A stretch of 64,000 nucleotides of DNA. Source: JAXLVB01 sp046329195. GTDB taxonomy: Bacteria > Bacteroidota > Bacteroidia > Cytophagales > Spirosomataceae. Where the stretch lies: NCBI GenBank assembly GCA_046329195.1, contig JAXLVB010000001.1:1116001-1180000 (forward strand), written 5' to 3'. Shown in pieces: positions 6,557 to 14,516 of this stretch. The translations under genes and the position numbers were made by a program. The notes beneath the pieces were generated by a model. It was not told the origin of the DNA, searched no databases, and saw only the letters and a list, made by a program, of their open reading frames with translations. How positions within the stretch are numbered: the first letter of the stretch is position 1; each line of letters starts with the position of its first letter.

Positions 6557-7453
6557 GTGTCCCTCCTCACCAAAGCCCAAGATAAGTTTTTCAAAGCCGT
6601 CTTTTCCAGGAAAGAAATCGTTACCGAACTTTTCCAGAAAACGCTGTCGGATGAAGTACTACCCCTCCTTAACCTCGATGGGTTGGAACTGGTATCTGGT
6701 TCATTTGTGGATGGGAAACTCAAAGAACATTTCGCTGATTTGGTGTATCGCTGTCACCTAACAGACAAAGGAGAAGTACAAATTGTACTGTTACTGGAAC
6801 ACAAAAGCTATCAAGAAGCCTTTCCTCATTTTCAATTGCTTCAATATTTTTTGGGTTTATGGAATCAGCATGTAAAACAGCAAGAAAAGCCTGTTTTTAT
6901 CATTCCGATTGTGTTTTATCACGGCAAAACGACGTGGCATTACCAACGAATGCAGGATTATTTCTCGGACATTCCAACGCCATTGCTACGCTATTTACCC
7001 ATGTTTGACTACGATTTGATAGACCTCTCAGCCATGAAAGACCACCAAATCGAGGATTTTAAGAACGGATTTCTCGCAGTATCTACGTTTCTGTTGAAAC
7101 ACAGACACCAGCAAAACTACATTAAAGTGCTGGAAAATCAGTTTGTCAGCTTAATGAAAAGAGTTGAAATTCAAGAAGATGAGGAACTTATGGAGAGTAT
7201 TTTGATGTATATTCAAAATACAAATGACTTGCAAGTCGAAGAACTATTATTTATTTTTGACAAGATTTCTAACGAAACTAAATTAAAGGCAATGAGTACT
7301 TACGAAAGAGTAATTGATGAAACAAATTACGAAGCCATTAAAAATCTTTTAAAAGAAGGGTTGGTAACCGATGTTGAACGTCTTCGTGCCGTATTTAAGC
7401 TCTCCAAGAAAAAAATGGAAGCATTTTTAAAACGAATCGAATCTGAAAAATAA
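6557..7453 (+). CDS. Rpn/YhgA-type PD-(D/E)XK nuclease-like protein
   Basis: A member of the Rpn (recombination-promoting nuclease, YhgA-like transposase_31) family. E. coli Rpn proteins are DNA endonucleases that raise recA-independent recombination, and they are proposed to work in phage defence. Visible are the N-terminal DKFFKAVF block, the metal-binding HFADLVYRC followed by the IVLLLEHKSYQ core (the E-x-K of PD-(D/E)XK), the LLQYFLGLW helix and the FIIPIVFYHGK strand. The C-terminus is a long charged helical region. I start at GTG 6557 (298 aa) because a promoter element appears to overlap the earlier ATG at 6512. It ends at a strong bidirectional terminator. Related genes are often multicopy and mobile. 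Confidence 0.8.
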   Translation: MSLLTKAQDKFFKAVFSRKEIVTELFQKTLSDEVLPLLNLDGLELVSGSFVDGKLKEHFADLVYRCHLTDKGEVQIVLLLEHKSYQEAFPHFQLLQYFLGLWNQHVKQQEKPVFIIPIVFYHGKTTWHYQRMQDYFSDIPTPLLRYLPMFDYDLIDLSAMKDHQIEDFKNGFLAVSTFLLKHRHQQNYIKVLENQFVSLMKRVEIQEDEELMESILMYIQNTNDLQVEELLFIFDKISNETKLKAMSTYERVIDETNYEAIKNLLKEGLVTDVERLRAVFKLSKKKMEAFLKRIESEK

Positions 7454-7454
7454 A

Positions 7455-7487
7455 CAAAAAAGCCACCCTGACAGGTGGCTTTTTTGT
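7455..7487. terminator. Bidirectional intrinsic terminator
   Basis: AAAAAAGCCACC and GGTGGCTTTTTT form a near-perfect stem around a 6-nt loop (CTGACA), with A- and T-runs on both sides. It can serve the Rpn gene (+) and, less directly, the convergent gene ending at 7558. Confidence 0.9.
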
Positions 7488-7557
7488 TAGGCTTCGTCGA
7501 AATAAAAATAGGGCGAGGATTTCTCCCCGACCCATTGACCATCCCAATTCAGACAGC

Positions 7558-8310
7558 TCAGGCATCCACCTTAATCACCTTGAAGGCGTTGTAAGTACCA
7601 TTTTTCAGTGGGTATTTGATAGCATTTACTTCTTGATAAAAGGCAATACCCAGCCCCACAAAAATTGGCCCTGCTACGTTTTCCGATAAATCCAGTTCCA
7701 GCGTGGTTTCAGCAACTGCATTATTCGTCAAGCTGATAAAGTCACTCTCCGCATCCTTGCCCTCAAACGTATTCGCCTCAAAATTCACCGCAGAGGCACA
7801 CCCAAAAAACTTGAAGTGTGTTGCCCCTTGTGGCGCAGCAATCGAAATCCTGGCACTGTGAGCTGGTACTTTGGCTTGCACATTGCCCGTTACTCGGTCA
7901 ATCACGGTCGTTGGCGTTACATACACCACGCTACCAAATCCTGAATCCCCATTAAAATCAAAGCCTTCCAAGAGCGAACACTCATCATCCAAAATACCCC
8001 GCTGACCACGTACATTGACGGCATCTTGGGCGATGACCTCCCTCATTTTCTGGGTCATGCGACTGACCATCCGGCCATCCGAAGCCTGAGCGATACCCAC
8101 TCGCATCGAATCACGAAACAGTTTGCCTGATTGGGCCGCCCGACCAAATTCCGAAGCGTTTTCACGGGTTCGTTCCATGCTCGGTGAACTGTTAAACTTT
8201 TCTTTGGATATGCCCCCTTTGCGTTTGAGCAGTATCCCGTCCTTTGTTTGAACGCCTGACAAATCTCCCAGCGTTCCTTCAAATTGAATGACTCCAACCT
8301 GTCTTGCCAT
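7558..8310 (-). CDS. Hypothetical protein (250 aa), element cargo
   Basis: I do not recognise a family. The protein is 250 residues with no signal peptide. Its first 75 residues are polar and basic (QTKDGILLKRKGGISKEK, then SMERTRENASEFGRAA) and the rest looks beta-rich, with segments such as VVYVTPTTVIDRVTG and a C-terminal YNAFKVIKVDA. The overall shape, a short basic head followed by a beta sandwich-like body, could suit a structural or surface-binding role, but that is only an impression. It is convergent with the Rpn gene and downstream of the thermonuclease gene on the same strand. The start ATG is preceded by an A/T-rich leader with no Shine-Dalgarno sequence. Confidence 0.65.
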   Translation of the reverse strand: MARQVGVIQFEGTLGDLSGVQTKDGILLKRKGGISKEKFNSSPSMERTRENASEFGRAAQSGKLFRDSMRVGIAQASDGRMVSRMTQKMREVIAQDAVNVRGQRGILDDECSLLEGFDFNGDSGFGSVVYVTPTTVIDRVTGNVQAKVPAHSARISIAAPQGATHFKFFGCASAVNFEANTFEGKDAESDFISLTNNAVAETTLELDLSENVAGPIFVGLGIAFYQEVNAIKYPLKNGTYNAFKVIKVDA

Positions 8311-8356
8311 AATTGTTTAGTTTTTAGTTTGTTGATGAAAAAAAAATAAAAATGAA

Positions 8357-8848
8357 TTACTTACACCTTGCATACCACCGTTTGTATTGAGCATTCATGC
8401 CCCTATAAATCCAAGGTGGTATTGGGTTTGGACATTCCCATAATCCCCGATGATTGGTTTGGGCTTCTTGCTGCAATTTTTTACCACTTTTCAGTTTGTT
8501 GTACTGCTCATAGTTCCATGCCCAACCATTTTGAATGAGGAGGTTTTCCACCGCAATCGGTTTGCCCTCTACTTGCAAGATGGATACCACCCAACGACGG
8601 TACAAGTCTTCTTTCAGAAAGCAGAAAACGATGATTTTACCTTCCAGCAATTTCCGAACAGAGTCACGGCTGACTTTCCCATAGGGTTGACTGAGTTCGG
8701 GAGCATCCACTCCTGCCAAGCGGCAGTTGTGTTTTGCATTGTCCATCAAGATTTCAAACGTGTCGCCGTCTTTGACGAGCGTGACACGTCCTTGCTGTTG
8801 AGCAGTTCCCGCCAGCGGGAGAAGCAATAAACAAATGAATTTTAGCAT
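8357..8848 (-). CDS. Secreted thermonuclease (SNase-like)
   Basis: A 163-residue staphylococcal-nuclease-like protein that hydrolyses DNA and RNA in a calcium-dependent way. A short signal peptide (MLKFICLLLLPLAGTAQ) suggests export. Key blocks are VKDGDTF (calcium-binding Asp), CRLAGVDAPELSQPYG (Arg and Glu of the active site) and the KEDLYRRWVVSI segment, where the second catalytic Arg is expected. The C-terminus is the usual NHRGLWECPNPIPPW ending. I start at 8848 rather than 8875 because a CATATTTG box lies on the minus strand at about 8861-8868, overlapping the longer start. Such genes are common on integrative elements and plasmids. Confidence 0.85.
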   Translation of the reverse strand: MLKFICLLLLPLAGTAQQQGRVTLVKDGDTFEILMDNAKHNCRLAGVDAPELSQPYGKVSRDSVRKLLEGKIIVFCFLKEDLYRRWVVSILQVEGKPIAVENLLIQNGWAWNYEQYNKLKSGKKLQQEAQTNHRGLWECPNPIPPWIYRGMNAQYKRWYARCK

Positions 8849-8938
8849 TTTACCCTTGTACAAATATGGAGACAATATTAGATTGCCCTAACTTGCTCAC
8901 CTAATGTTCAGTACCGCTTGACTAACCAAGAATAGGAA

Positions 8939-9154
8939 ATGACTACTCTACGAATTGTGATTTATACGCCAGATGTGATGGCGCTGCTCGGATGCTCCGA
9001 GCCATCGGCGCATCGCCTGCTGAGGAAGATTAGGAAATTAGAAGAAAAACCGCCCCGTGCATTCGTATCAGTGGGGGAGTTTTGTACACATACCAAACTC
9101 AAAGAAAAGGAGGTGTTGAAGGCTATCAATAAAGGAGTAGCCATCATATTATGA
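8939..9154 (+). CDS. Small HTH-like DNA-binding protein near integrase
   Basis: A 71-residue protein with a probable helix-turn-helix at about residues 10-32 (TPDVMALLGCSEPSAHRLLR) followed by a second helical pair (VSVGEFCTHTKLKEKEVLKAI). Small proteins of this shape are found beside tyrosine integrases of Bacteroidota elements, where excisionase-like or regulatory roles are proposed. It is divergent from the thermonuclease and convergent with the integrase. Excisionase is a reasonable but unproved label. The sequence 9155-9230 contains three similar short AT/AG tracts (AGTATAG, AGCATAG, AGTATGG) of uncertain meaning. Confidence 0.7.
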   Translation: MTTLRIVIYTPDVMALLGCSEPSAHRLLRKIRKLEEKPPRAFVSVGEFCTHTKLKEKEVLKAINKGVAIIL

Positions 9155-9230
9155 TAGGGCAGTAGAAGTATAGAGAAAGTATAGCAAAAGCATAGAAACA
9201 GTATGGGGCAGCATGAAGCCACCCCATTTT

Positions 9231-10490
9231 TTATTTATTCCATGCTTCCATGATTACCCAGTCTTTGAATTCATCAATGACCTTCGCATAAATCATAGTA
9301 ATCCGAATGTCTGAGTGTCCGAGCGCCTTGCGAAGTACCTCCATCGGGACACCTTTCATCAAAGACAAAGTGGCATAAGTATGTCGGGCAATATGACTCG
9401 ACATCAAAGCATATTTAGGTTTGGCTTTGTGAACAGGCTTTCCCTGTTCGTACTCTACAACCTCTACCAGTTCATCAATTCCCGCCATCATGGCAATGTG
9501 TTTAAGGTACTCATTCATTTTTTGATTGGTGAGTACAGGTACAAGGGTTTTCAATTGACCTCGATATTTTTCAATGATTTCCAGTGCATCGTTGAGCAGA
9601 GGCACCTCTACCCGCTTTACATATTTCTGAGCACTGGAATTAGTTTTTTGAGGGACAATACTAACAACCTTGTAAGCTCCTTTATCTACGATATGTTGGT
9701 CAGAGAGCCGAGACCAATCTGAGTACCGAAGTCCAGTGAAGCAAGCGAAAAGAAACGCATCTCGTACCCGTGCCATACTTTCGCTAAGAGGAACATGTTT
9801 GATTTTTTCTAAATCACGCTCAGACAAAAAGATGCGCTCTGTTTCTACATAGTGAGGAGAAATTCTAGCGTGGTCTGGGTGCAAGCCAATCCCAAAATCA
9901 TTTTGACAAGTTTTGAAAAAAGTCTTCAAATGCTTACAGACTTGAAAAACAGAGTTAGGTTGTAAATTCACCTCCGATTTACAATACCTCAACAGCTTCT
10001 CATGTACCTCTTTGGTGTATTCATTCACGTACAGTTTGCCATGCTTTTCAACATATGCTTTTAGCCTAAAAAGGGTAGTTTTATAGGCTCTAACCGTATT
10101 GTATTTCTTATCGGCGAGTGCTTGGTAATGGATAAACTTCTCGAAGGTTTCCAATAATTCGATACGTTTGATTGTTTCCTTATTCTCTGTGGAAGAAGGA
10201 AGCAATTCAGCTTTGAGCATGAATGGAGTTGGAATAATTCCTTTTGACATATAGTCACGATATGCCCCTCGAAGCCTATCCATCAATGACTCTAAATACT
10301 CATTGGCTTCTTGGCTACCAAGCATAGCCTTTCGGAAGCGCATCCGTTCTGAGTCCCAATACTTCGATTCACATCGTTCTTTTGTTGAAAACATCAACTG
10401 ACGACCCTCGTAATAGCTAACGAGGTAAACAGGACATTTGCCATCTTTGTCCCTTCTGTTTTCGAGTAATTTGAATTGTACATTGAGCAT
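9231..10490 (-). CDS. int: Tyrosine recombinase / integrase
   Basis: A 419-residue site-specific integrase of the Bacteroidota type. It has an N-terminal arm-binding domain (about residues 1-100, VYLVSYYEGRQLMFSTKER), a SAM-like core-binding domain (about 110-215) and a C-terminal catalytic domain. The catalytic set is visible: Arg255 in TGLRYSD, His366 and Arg369 in HIARH, His392 in LGHSD and the nucleophile Tyr401 in MIYAKV. It should be active. The gene lies 295 bp from the 3' end of tRNA-Asn and is oriented away from it, the usual layout for elements inserted at a tRNA. The short ATG-preceding leader contains no Shine-Dalgarno sequence. Confidence 0.93.
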   Translation of the reverse strand: MLNVQFKLLENRRDKDGKCPVYLVSYYEGRQLMFSTKERCESKYWDSERMRFRKAMLGSQEANEYLESLMDRLRGAYRDYMSKGIIPTPFMLKAELLPSSTENKETIKRIELLETFEKFIHYQALADKKYNTVRAYKTTLFRLKAYVEKHGKLYVNEYTKEVHEKLLRYCKSEVNLQPNSVFQVCKHLKTFFKTCQNDFGIGLHPDHARISPHYVETERIFLSERDLEKIKHVPLSESMARVRDAFLFACFTGLRYSDWSRLSDQHIVDKGAYKVVSIVPQKTNSSAQKYVKRVEVPLLNDALEIIEKYRGQLKTLVPVLTNQKMNEYLKHIAMMAGIDELVEVVEYEQGKPVHKAKPKYALMSSHIARHTYATLSLMKGVPMEVLRKALGHSDIRITMIYAKVIDEFKDWVIMEAWNK

Positions 10491-10616
10491 AGTTATGCAA
10501 GGGTTTGTGAGAAAATAATTACCACTTGGAAAGACCTGCTCAGAGAAGTTGGGATAGATATTGCTTGATTGAAGTAAAGAAGCTCATTTCTTTCCACATT
10601 CTTCGCATTCCGGCAA

Positions 10617-10660
10617 ACTGTTCAGGTCAGTTTGGGGACTGTTCAGGTCTTTGTTCAGGT
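10617..10660 (+). repeat. Short direct repeats, candidate integrase arm sites
   Basis: ACTGTTCAGGTC occurs at 10617-10628 and 10638-10649, exactly 21 bp apart (two helical turns), and TGTTCAGGT recurs at 10652-10660. They lie between the integrase gene and tRNA-Asn, where arm-type binding sites of tyrosine integrases are normally found. The repeat is observed; the role is inferred. Confidence 0.5.
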
Positions 10661-10716
10661 GGAAAGGCTTGTAAATACTCGCAGAACGCCTTGTAATGGG
10701 AGAGAGGAGCAACAAA

Positions 10717-10748
10717 AAAAGCCTTTCAGAATGTTCTGAAAGGCTTTT
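10717..10748. terminator. Bidirectional terminator downstream of tRNA-Asn
   Basis: AAAAGCCTTTCAGA (10717-10730) pairs perfectly with TCTGAAAGGCTTTT (10735-10748), loop ATGT. On the minus strand it follows the tRNA-Asn 3' end by 36 bp and has a T-run, so it would end the tRNA transcript. Confidence 0.85.
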
Positions 10749-10784
10749 ACCAGTAAATATACAATAAGTCTTGTATATCCTTAG

Positions 10785-10858
10785 CTCCCGAAGCTGGGCT
10801 CGAACCAGCGACCCTCTGATTAACAGTCAGATGCTCTAACCGACTGAGCTATTCGGGA
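10785..10858 (-). tRNA. tRNA-Asn (GTT)
   Basis: A 74-nt cloverleaf on the minus strand. Acceptor TCCCGAA pairs with TTCGGGA, D stem GCTC/GAGC, anticodon stem TCTGA/TCAGA with loop CTGTTAA (anticodon GTT), T arm GCTGG/CCAGC with TTCGAGC, discriminator G; the CCA end is not encoded. Its 3' end faces the integrase, so it is the likely attachment site of the element to the left. Confidence 0.97.
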
Positions 10859-10886
10859 ATTTTGCTTTGCTACAACATCTGGTGGT

Positions 10887-10937
10887 TAGTCAGATGCTCG
10901 AACCGACCGACAAACACTTTGTGAGCTATTCGGAAAT
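10887..10937 (-). pseudogene. Degenerate 5' half of a tRNA-Asn
   Basis: Read on the minus strand, this copies the tRNA-Asn 5' half: TTTCCGAATAGCTC, then a 12-nt insert (ACAAAGTGTTTG), then TCGGTCGGTTCGAGCATC and TGACT. The acceptor 5' strand is altered and the T arm and 3' half are missing, so it cannot fold as a tRNA. It lies just upstream of the intact gene and may be a scar of an older integration or a decayed duplicate. Confidence 0.75.
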
Positions 10938-11063
10938 TTCGGTTATTTGTCGCTTTTTTAGATTACCACATTGTTTAAATGTTTATTTGTTTTCAAAAGC
11001 GAGTGCAAAAGTAGCTGTTTTTCTGGTTTGGTGCAAGGTTTTCGTAAAAATTTTCCAGAAAAA

Positions 11064-12083
11064 TCAATTTTCTACTTCTTCCTCTGTCTTCTTTTTATCT
11101 TTGTTTTCATAGATAAGCTTGCCTTTGTTGTCGTACTCCCGAATCGTAAACGACTCAAAATCATCGTACTTATCTTTACCATACTGAGTTTCTTTTTTGA
11201 GGCGACCACCCGAACCAAATTTATGATACTCTCGCCAGCGTCCTACTTTGACACTGTCGTCAAAACGGCCTTCGGTTTCGAGAAGTCCTGTTTCAAAAAA
11301 TGAAAAATAGTCACCCGTGGTTTTGCCCCACATGACAGGTATTACTTCTTTGACCTTGGTTTTGGCGGCGTCATAGTAGCTAATCTTTGATTCGAGCGGG
11401 AAACCCATGTACCATTTTTGCTTGTCACGCAGACCCCAGTCGCCATCAATTTCTTTGGCGTAGTTTTCCCAGCGGCCATGCTTGCCTCCTTTGTAGTAAA
11501 ATCCTTCCTCCACCAACTCGTCGCCTACATAGCGGCGATAAGGACCATGCAAGAGCCGAGCCTTTTCTTTGTCCTTGATGACCGAGGTGCTCCGGCGTTC
11601 GGTACGTAAGTCAAACCACGTATAAGTTTTGAAGTAAGGGCTGGGGTCTTCGTAGCTGGTCAGCGTATAAAACTCCTCTACAGTCTCTCGGTCGCCTGCG
11701 CCAGTGGTTACTACTTGTCTAGCGACGGGTATATCATCAAACTTATTCCCAATAATCCGATACTCGTTGTTGAGTTCGGCTACTTCTTTTTTGCGGGCGT
11801 CTTTGCTTCGTTTGATTTTTAAGCCCAAATCGGGCACAGACGAATTGTTAAAGTCGCCGTTCTCATTGACTACCGCTTTTCCGTTGTTCGATACATCCAG
11901 TTTTTCGGCAATACTCCCTATCACCCCCTTTTTCTTGGCCTTTGGGTCGGTTTTGGGCTTATTGCTGGTGGTTAGTAAGTCGTCGGTGGTGCTACTCGAC
12001 GACTGTGCCTGCGCCTGTTCGTTGCCTAACAGTACCAACGTCAACAGAGAAATAACCGAGAATCGGCAATAAATGGCACTCAT
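11064..12083 (-). CDS. Secreted MORN-like repeat protein
   Basis: A 339-residue exported protein. A signal peptide is visible (VISLLTLVLLGNEQAQAQ, cleavage after AQA), followed by a low-complexity Ser/Thr/Lys linker to about residue 55. The C-terminal half has two toxin-antitoxin YwqK/MORN-like units: GPYRRYVGDELVEEGFYYKG with GRWENY, and ETEGRFDDSVKVGRWREYH. Such repeats occur in envelope-associated Bacteroidota proteins of unknown role. It is the first host gene beyond the tRNA. On the minus strand a TTG, 20 bp, TAATTTG promoter-like arrangement precedes it (about 12113-12142). The tail is charged (KDKKKTEEEVEN). Confidence 0.7.
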   Translation of the reverse strand: MSAIYCRFSVISLLTLVLLGNEQAQAQSSSSTTDDLLTTSNKPKTDPKAKKKGVIGSIAEKLDVSNNGKAVVNENGDFNNSSVPDLGLKIKRSKDARKKEVAELNNEYRIIGNKFDDIPVARQVVTTGAGDRETVEEFYTLTSYEDPSPYFKTYTWFDLRTERRSTSVIKDKEKARLLHGPYRRYVGDELVEEGFYYKGGKHGRWENYAKEIDGDWGLRDKQKWYMGFPLESKISYYDAAKTKVKEVIPVMWGKTTGDYFSFFETGLLETEGRFDDSVKVGRWREYHKFGSGGRLKKETQYGKDKYDDFESFTIREYDNKGKLIYENKDKKKTEEEVEN

Positions 12084-12261
12084 TCCTATCGTAATTTGTT
12101 AATTTTGAAACGCAAATTAGTACAAATAAAGTATTGACACAACGAGATTTCTAATCGGGTAGGGCGGTCGTGTTACTGATTGTCAGAAAATTAACGTTTC
12201 GCTTGTGTAATATCGGTATCGTCTTAACCCGAAATTGACCTTGGGCAACCAAGCAGAATGT

Positions 12262-13200
12262 ATGGAGCAACAGGCTAAAATTTACGTAGCTGGCCACCGT
12301 GGAATGGTGGGCTCGGCTATCCTTCGACGATTACAACAAGAGGGATTTAATAACTTTGTGGTCAGAACTTCTAAGGAGTTAGACCTTCGGAACCAAGCAG
12401 CCGTACAGGCTTTTTTTGAAGAAGAGCGCCCCGACTATGTGTTTTTGGCAGCGGCTAAAGTGGGTGGTATTCAGGCCAATAACACGTACCGAGCCGACTT
12501 TTTGTATGAGAATCTGATGATTCAAAATAACGTCATTCACAGTGCTTATTTGACAGGGGTTAAGAAACTGATGTTTTTGGGGTCTTCGTGCATCTATCCC
12601 AAATTGGCCCCTCAACCGCTCAAAGAAGAATACTTGTTGAGTGGCTATTTGGAGCCAACCAACGAGCCTTATGCCATTGCCAAGATTGCGGGTATCAAGC
12701 TATGCGAAGCCTACCGTAGCCAATACGGCTGTAATTTTATTTCGGTGATGCCTACCAACCTGTATGGCCCCAACGACAACTACGATTTGAACAACTCGCA
12801 CGTGCTGCCTGCTTTGATTCGGAAATTTCACGAAGCTAAAATCAACCAGGCGCCTACTGTTGAGGTTTGGGGAACAGGCTCGCCACTTCGAGAATTTCTT
12901 CATGCCGACGACATGGCCGATGCCTGTGTGTTTTTGATGAAAACCTACGATGGCGCTGAGTTTGTGAACATAGGTACTGGCACCGACCTTTCAATCAAAG
13001 CATTATCTGAGTTGATTAAAGAAACGGTAGGCTACGAAGGAGAGTTGGTTTGGAATACATCTAAACCCGACGGAACGCCTCGTAAACTTATGGATGTGAG
13101 TAAGTTACATCAATTAGGCTGGCAACATCGTATCGAATTGGCCGAGGGTATTCGAGCTACTTACGAAGCCTTTGCCGAGGCCGAGGAGGTTAGGTTATAG
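12262..13200 (+). CDS. fcl: GDP-L-fucose synthase
   Basis: A 312-residue short-chain dehydrogenase/epimerase that converts GDP-4-keto-6-deoxymannose to GDP-L-fucose with NADPH, supplying fucose for surface glycans. Visible are the nucleotide-binding GHRGMVGSAI at the N-terminus, the catalytic GSSCIYP Ser, YAIAK (Tyr and Lys) at about residues 136-140, and the family signatures AAAKVGGIQANN and NLYGPNDNYD. I start at ATG 12262; the frame opens at a TTG further upstream, but the Rossmann strand begins right after MEQQAK. Its partner gmd is not in the window. It is followed by a methyltransferase and NAD-salvage genes at short spacing. Confidence 0.95.
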   Translation: MEQQAKIYVAGHRGMVGSAILRRLQQEGFNNFVVRTSKELDLRNQAAVQAFFEEERPDYVFLAAAKVGGIQANNTYRADFLYENLMIQNNVIHSAYLTGVKKLMFLGSSCIYPKLAPQPLKEEYLLSGYLEPTNEPYAIAKIAGIKLCEAYRSQYGCNFISVMPTNLYGPNDNYDLNNSHVLPALIRKFHEAKINQAPTVEVWGTGSPLREFLHADDMADACVFLMKTYDGAEFVNIGTGTDLSIKALSELIKETVGYEGELVWNTSKPDGTPRKLMDVSKLHQLGWQHRIELAEGIRATYEAFAEAEEVRL

Positions 13201-13217
13201 TATTAAAAGCTCAACAC

Positions 13218-13820
13218 ATGACCTCTGACACCTCCCTCGACCAACAATACTGGGACAATCGGTACCAAGCCAGCCAAACGGGCTGGGACATTGGCTATGT
13301 TTCGCCCCCGCTGAAAGCTTATTTTGACCAACTTACCGACAAACACCAGCCGATTCTGATTCCGGGTTGTGGCAATGCTTACGAAGCGATGTATCTGCTT
13401 CAGCAAGGCTTTACCAATCTGACGCTTGTGGATATTTCGCCAACACTTGTGGATAACCTCCGCTCGTTGTTGACAACTTACTTGTCTTCAGGGTTGCGTA
13501 TCGAGTGTCAAGATTTTTTTGAACACACTGGAAGCTACGCCCTCATCGTGGAGCAAACGTTTTTTTGCGCCCTTGACCCTTCGTATCGCTCTGCCTATGT
13601 GCAGAAAATGCACCAATTGCTTCAACCGCAAGGTAAGTTGGTAGGGTTACTATTTGACAAAGCCTTTGAGGGTGGGCCGCCGTTTGGAGGTAATAAAGCT
13701 GAATACGAAGCGCTCTTTGGCCCCTATTTTGAGATGAAGACCATGGCAAAGGCTTACAATTCTATCCCGCCCCGTGCTGGTGCAGAGTTGTTTTGTATTT
13801 TCCAAAAAACTAACGGGTAA
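13218..13820 (+). CDS. TPMT-family thiol methyltransferase-like protein
   Basis: A 200-residue SAM-dependent methyltransferase of the thiopurine S-methyltransferase family, whose members methylate thiols, halides or tellurite. The family N-terminus is clear: YWDNRYQASQTGWDIG and SPPLKAYFDQL. The SAM-binding motif I is LIPGCGNAYEA (about residues 47-57), and GGPPFGGNKAEYEALF near residue 155 is the conserved substrate-side block. The length is normal. It lies 17 bp after fcl, ends 18 bp before pnuC, and is probably cotranscribed with them. The substrate is unknown. Confidence 0.85.
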   Translation: MTSDTSLDQQYWDNRYQASQTGWDIGYVSPPLKAYFDQLTDKHQPILIPGCGNAYEAMYLLQQGFTNLTLVDISPTLVDNLRSLLTTYLSSGLRIECQDFFEHTGSYALIVEQTFFCALDPSYRSAYVQKMHQLLQPQGKLVGLLFDKAFEGGPPFGGNKAEYEALFGPYFEMKTMAKAYNSIPPRAGAELFCIFQKTNG

Positions 13821-13838
13821 GGACCTCGTTGTGTAACT

Positions 13839-14516
13839 ATGTACTTTTTTGACATCAACCACATTTTGTTTGAGGCTTGGGGCTACAAGATGAGTTATCT
13901 TGAGTTTTTTGGCACTGTGACGGGTGCTTGGGCCGTGTGGCTGTCGGCCAAAGCCAACGTGTGGAGTTGGGGCATTGGGTTGGTTAATGTGTTTTTGTCG
14001 TTTTTCTTGTTTTATCAGATTCAGTTATACCCCGATATGTTTTTGCAGGTGTTTTTCTTTGTGACCAACCTTATGGGCTGGTGGCAATGGACTCACCCCA
14101 AAGCAAACGAAGCCAATCAACAACAAGAATTGAAAATTAGCAAGTTAGCGATAAAAGATGCGTTGAGTCTTGTGACTCTTGGCCTGGTTGCTACTTTTTT
14201 GATGGGAAAATTCTCTCAGAACCTCCACGCTCTTTTGCCAGAATTGTTCAGCAAACCCAGCGCATTTCCATACATGGACTCCTTCACTACGGTGATGAGT
14301 ATTGTAGCTACGTTTTTTTTGATTCGTAAAAAAGTAGAAAGTTGGTACGTGTGGTTGGTCATTGACGTCATTGCCACCTATATGTATTATATCAAGGAGG
14401 TCAAATTGTACGCTTTGCTTTACGCTGTCTTTTGTGTGATTGCCCTGTTCGGTGCTATCAACTGGACCAAAGAGTACCAGTCGTACGGGCGGGCCCATGA
14501 GCCTTCTCCCCTGTGA
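13839..14516 (+). CDS. pnuC: Nicotinamide riboside transporter PnuC
   Basis: A 225-residue membrane protein of the PnuC family, which moves nicotinamide riboside across the inner membrane down its gradient, trapped by phosphorylation. About seven hydrophobic segments are visible, including FFGTVTGAWAVWLSAKANV, then the WSWGIGLVNVFLSFFLFYQ helix and MGWWQWTHP, the typical PnuC tryptophan-rich motif. It overlaps nadR by four bases (ATGA), implying coupled translation with the kinase that traps its substrate. The start could also be the internal Met at codon 18, directly before SYLEFFG. Confidence 0.93.
   Translation: MYFFDINHILFEAWGYKMSYLEFFGTVTGAWAVWLSAKANVWSWGIGLVNVFLSFFLFYQIQLYPDMFLQVFFFVTNLMGWWQWTHPKANEANQQQELKISKLAIKDALSLVTLGLVATFLMGKFSQNLHALLPELFSKPSAFPYMDSFTTVMSIVATFFLIRKKVESWYVWLVIDVIATYMYYIKEVKLYALLYAVFCVIALFGAINWTKEYQSYGRAHEPSPL

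Noticed and set aside
10887..10937. A second functional tRNA-Asn
   Set aside because: The T arm and 3' half are missing and the D arm carries a 12-nt insert, so no cloverleaf forms.
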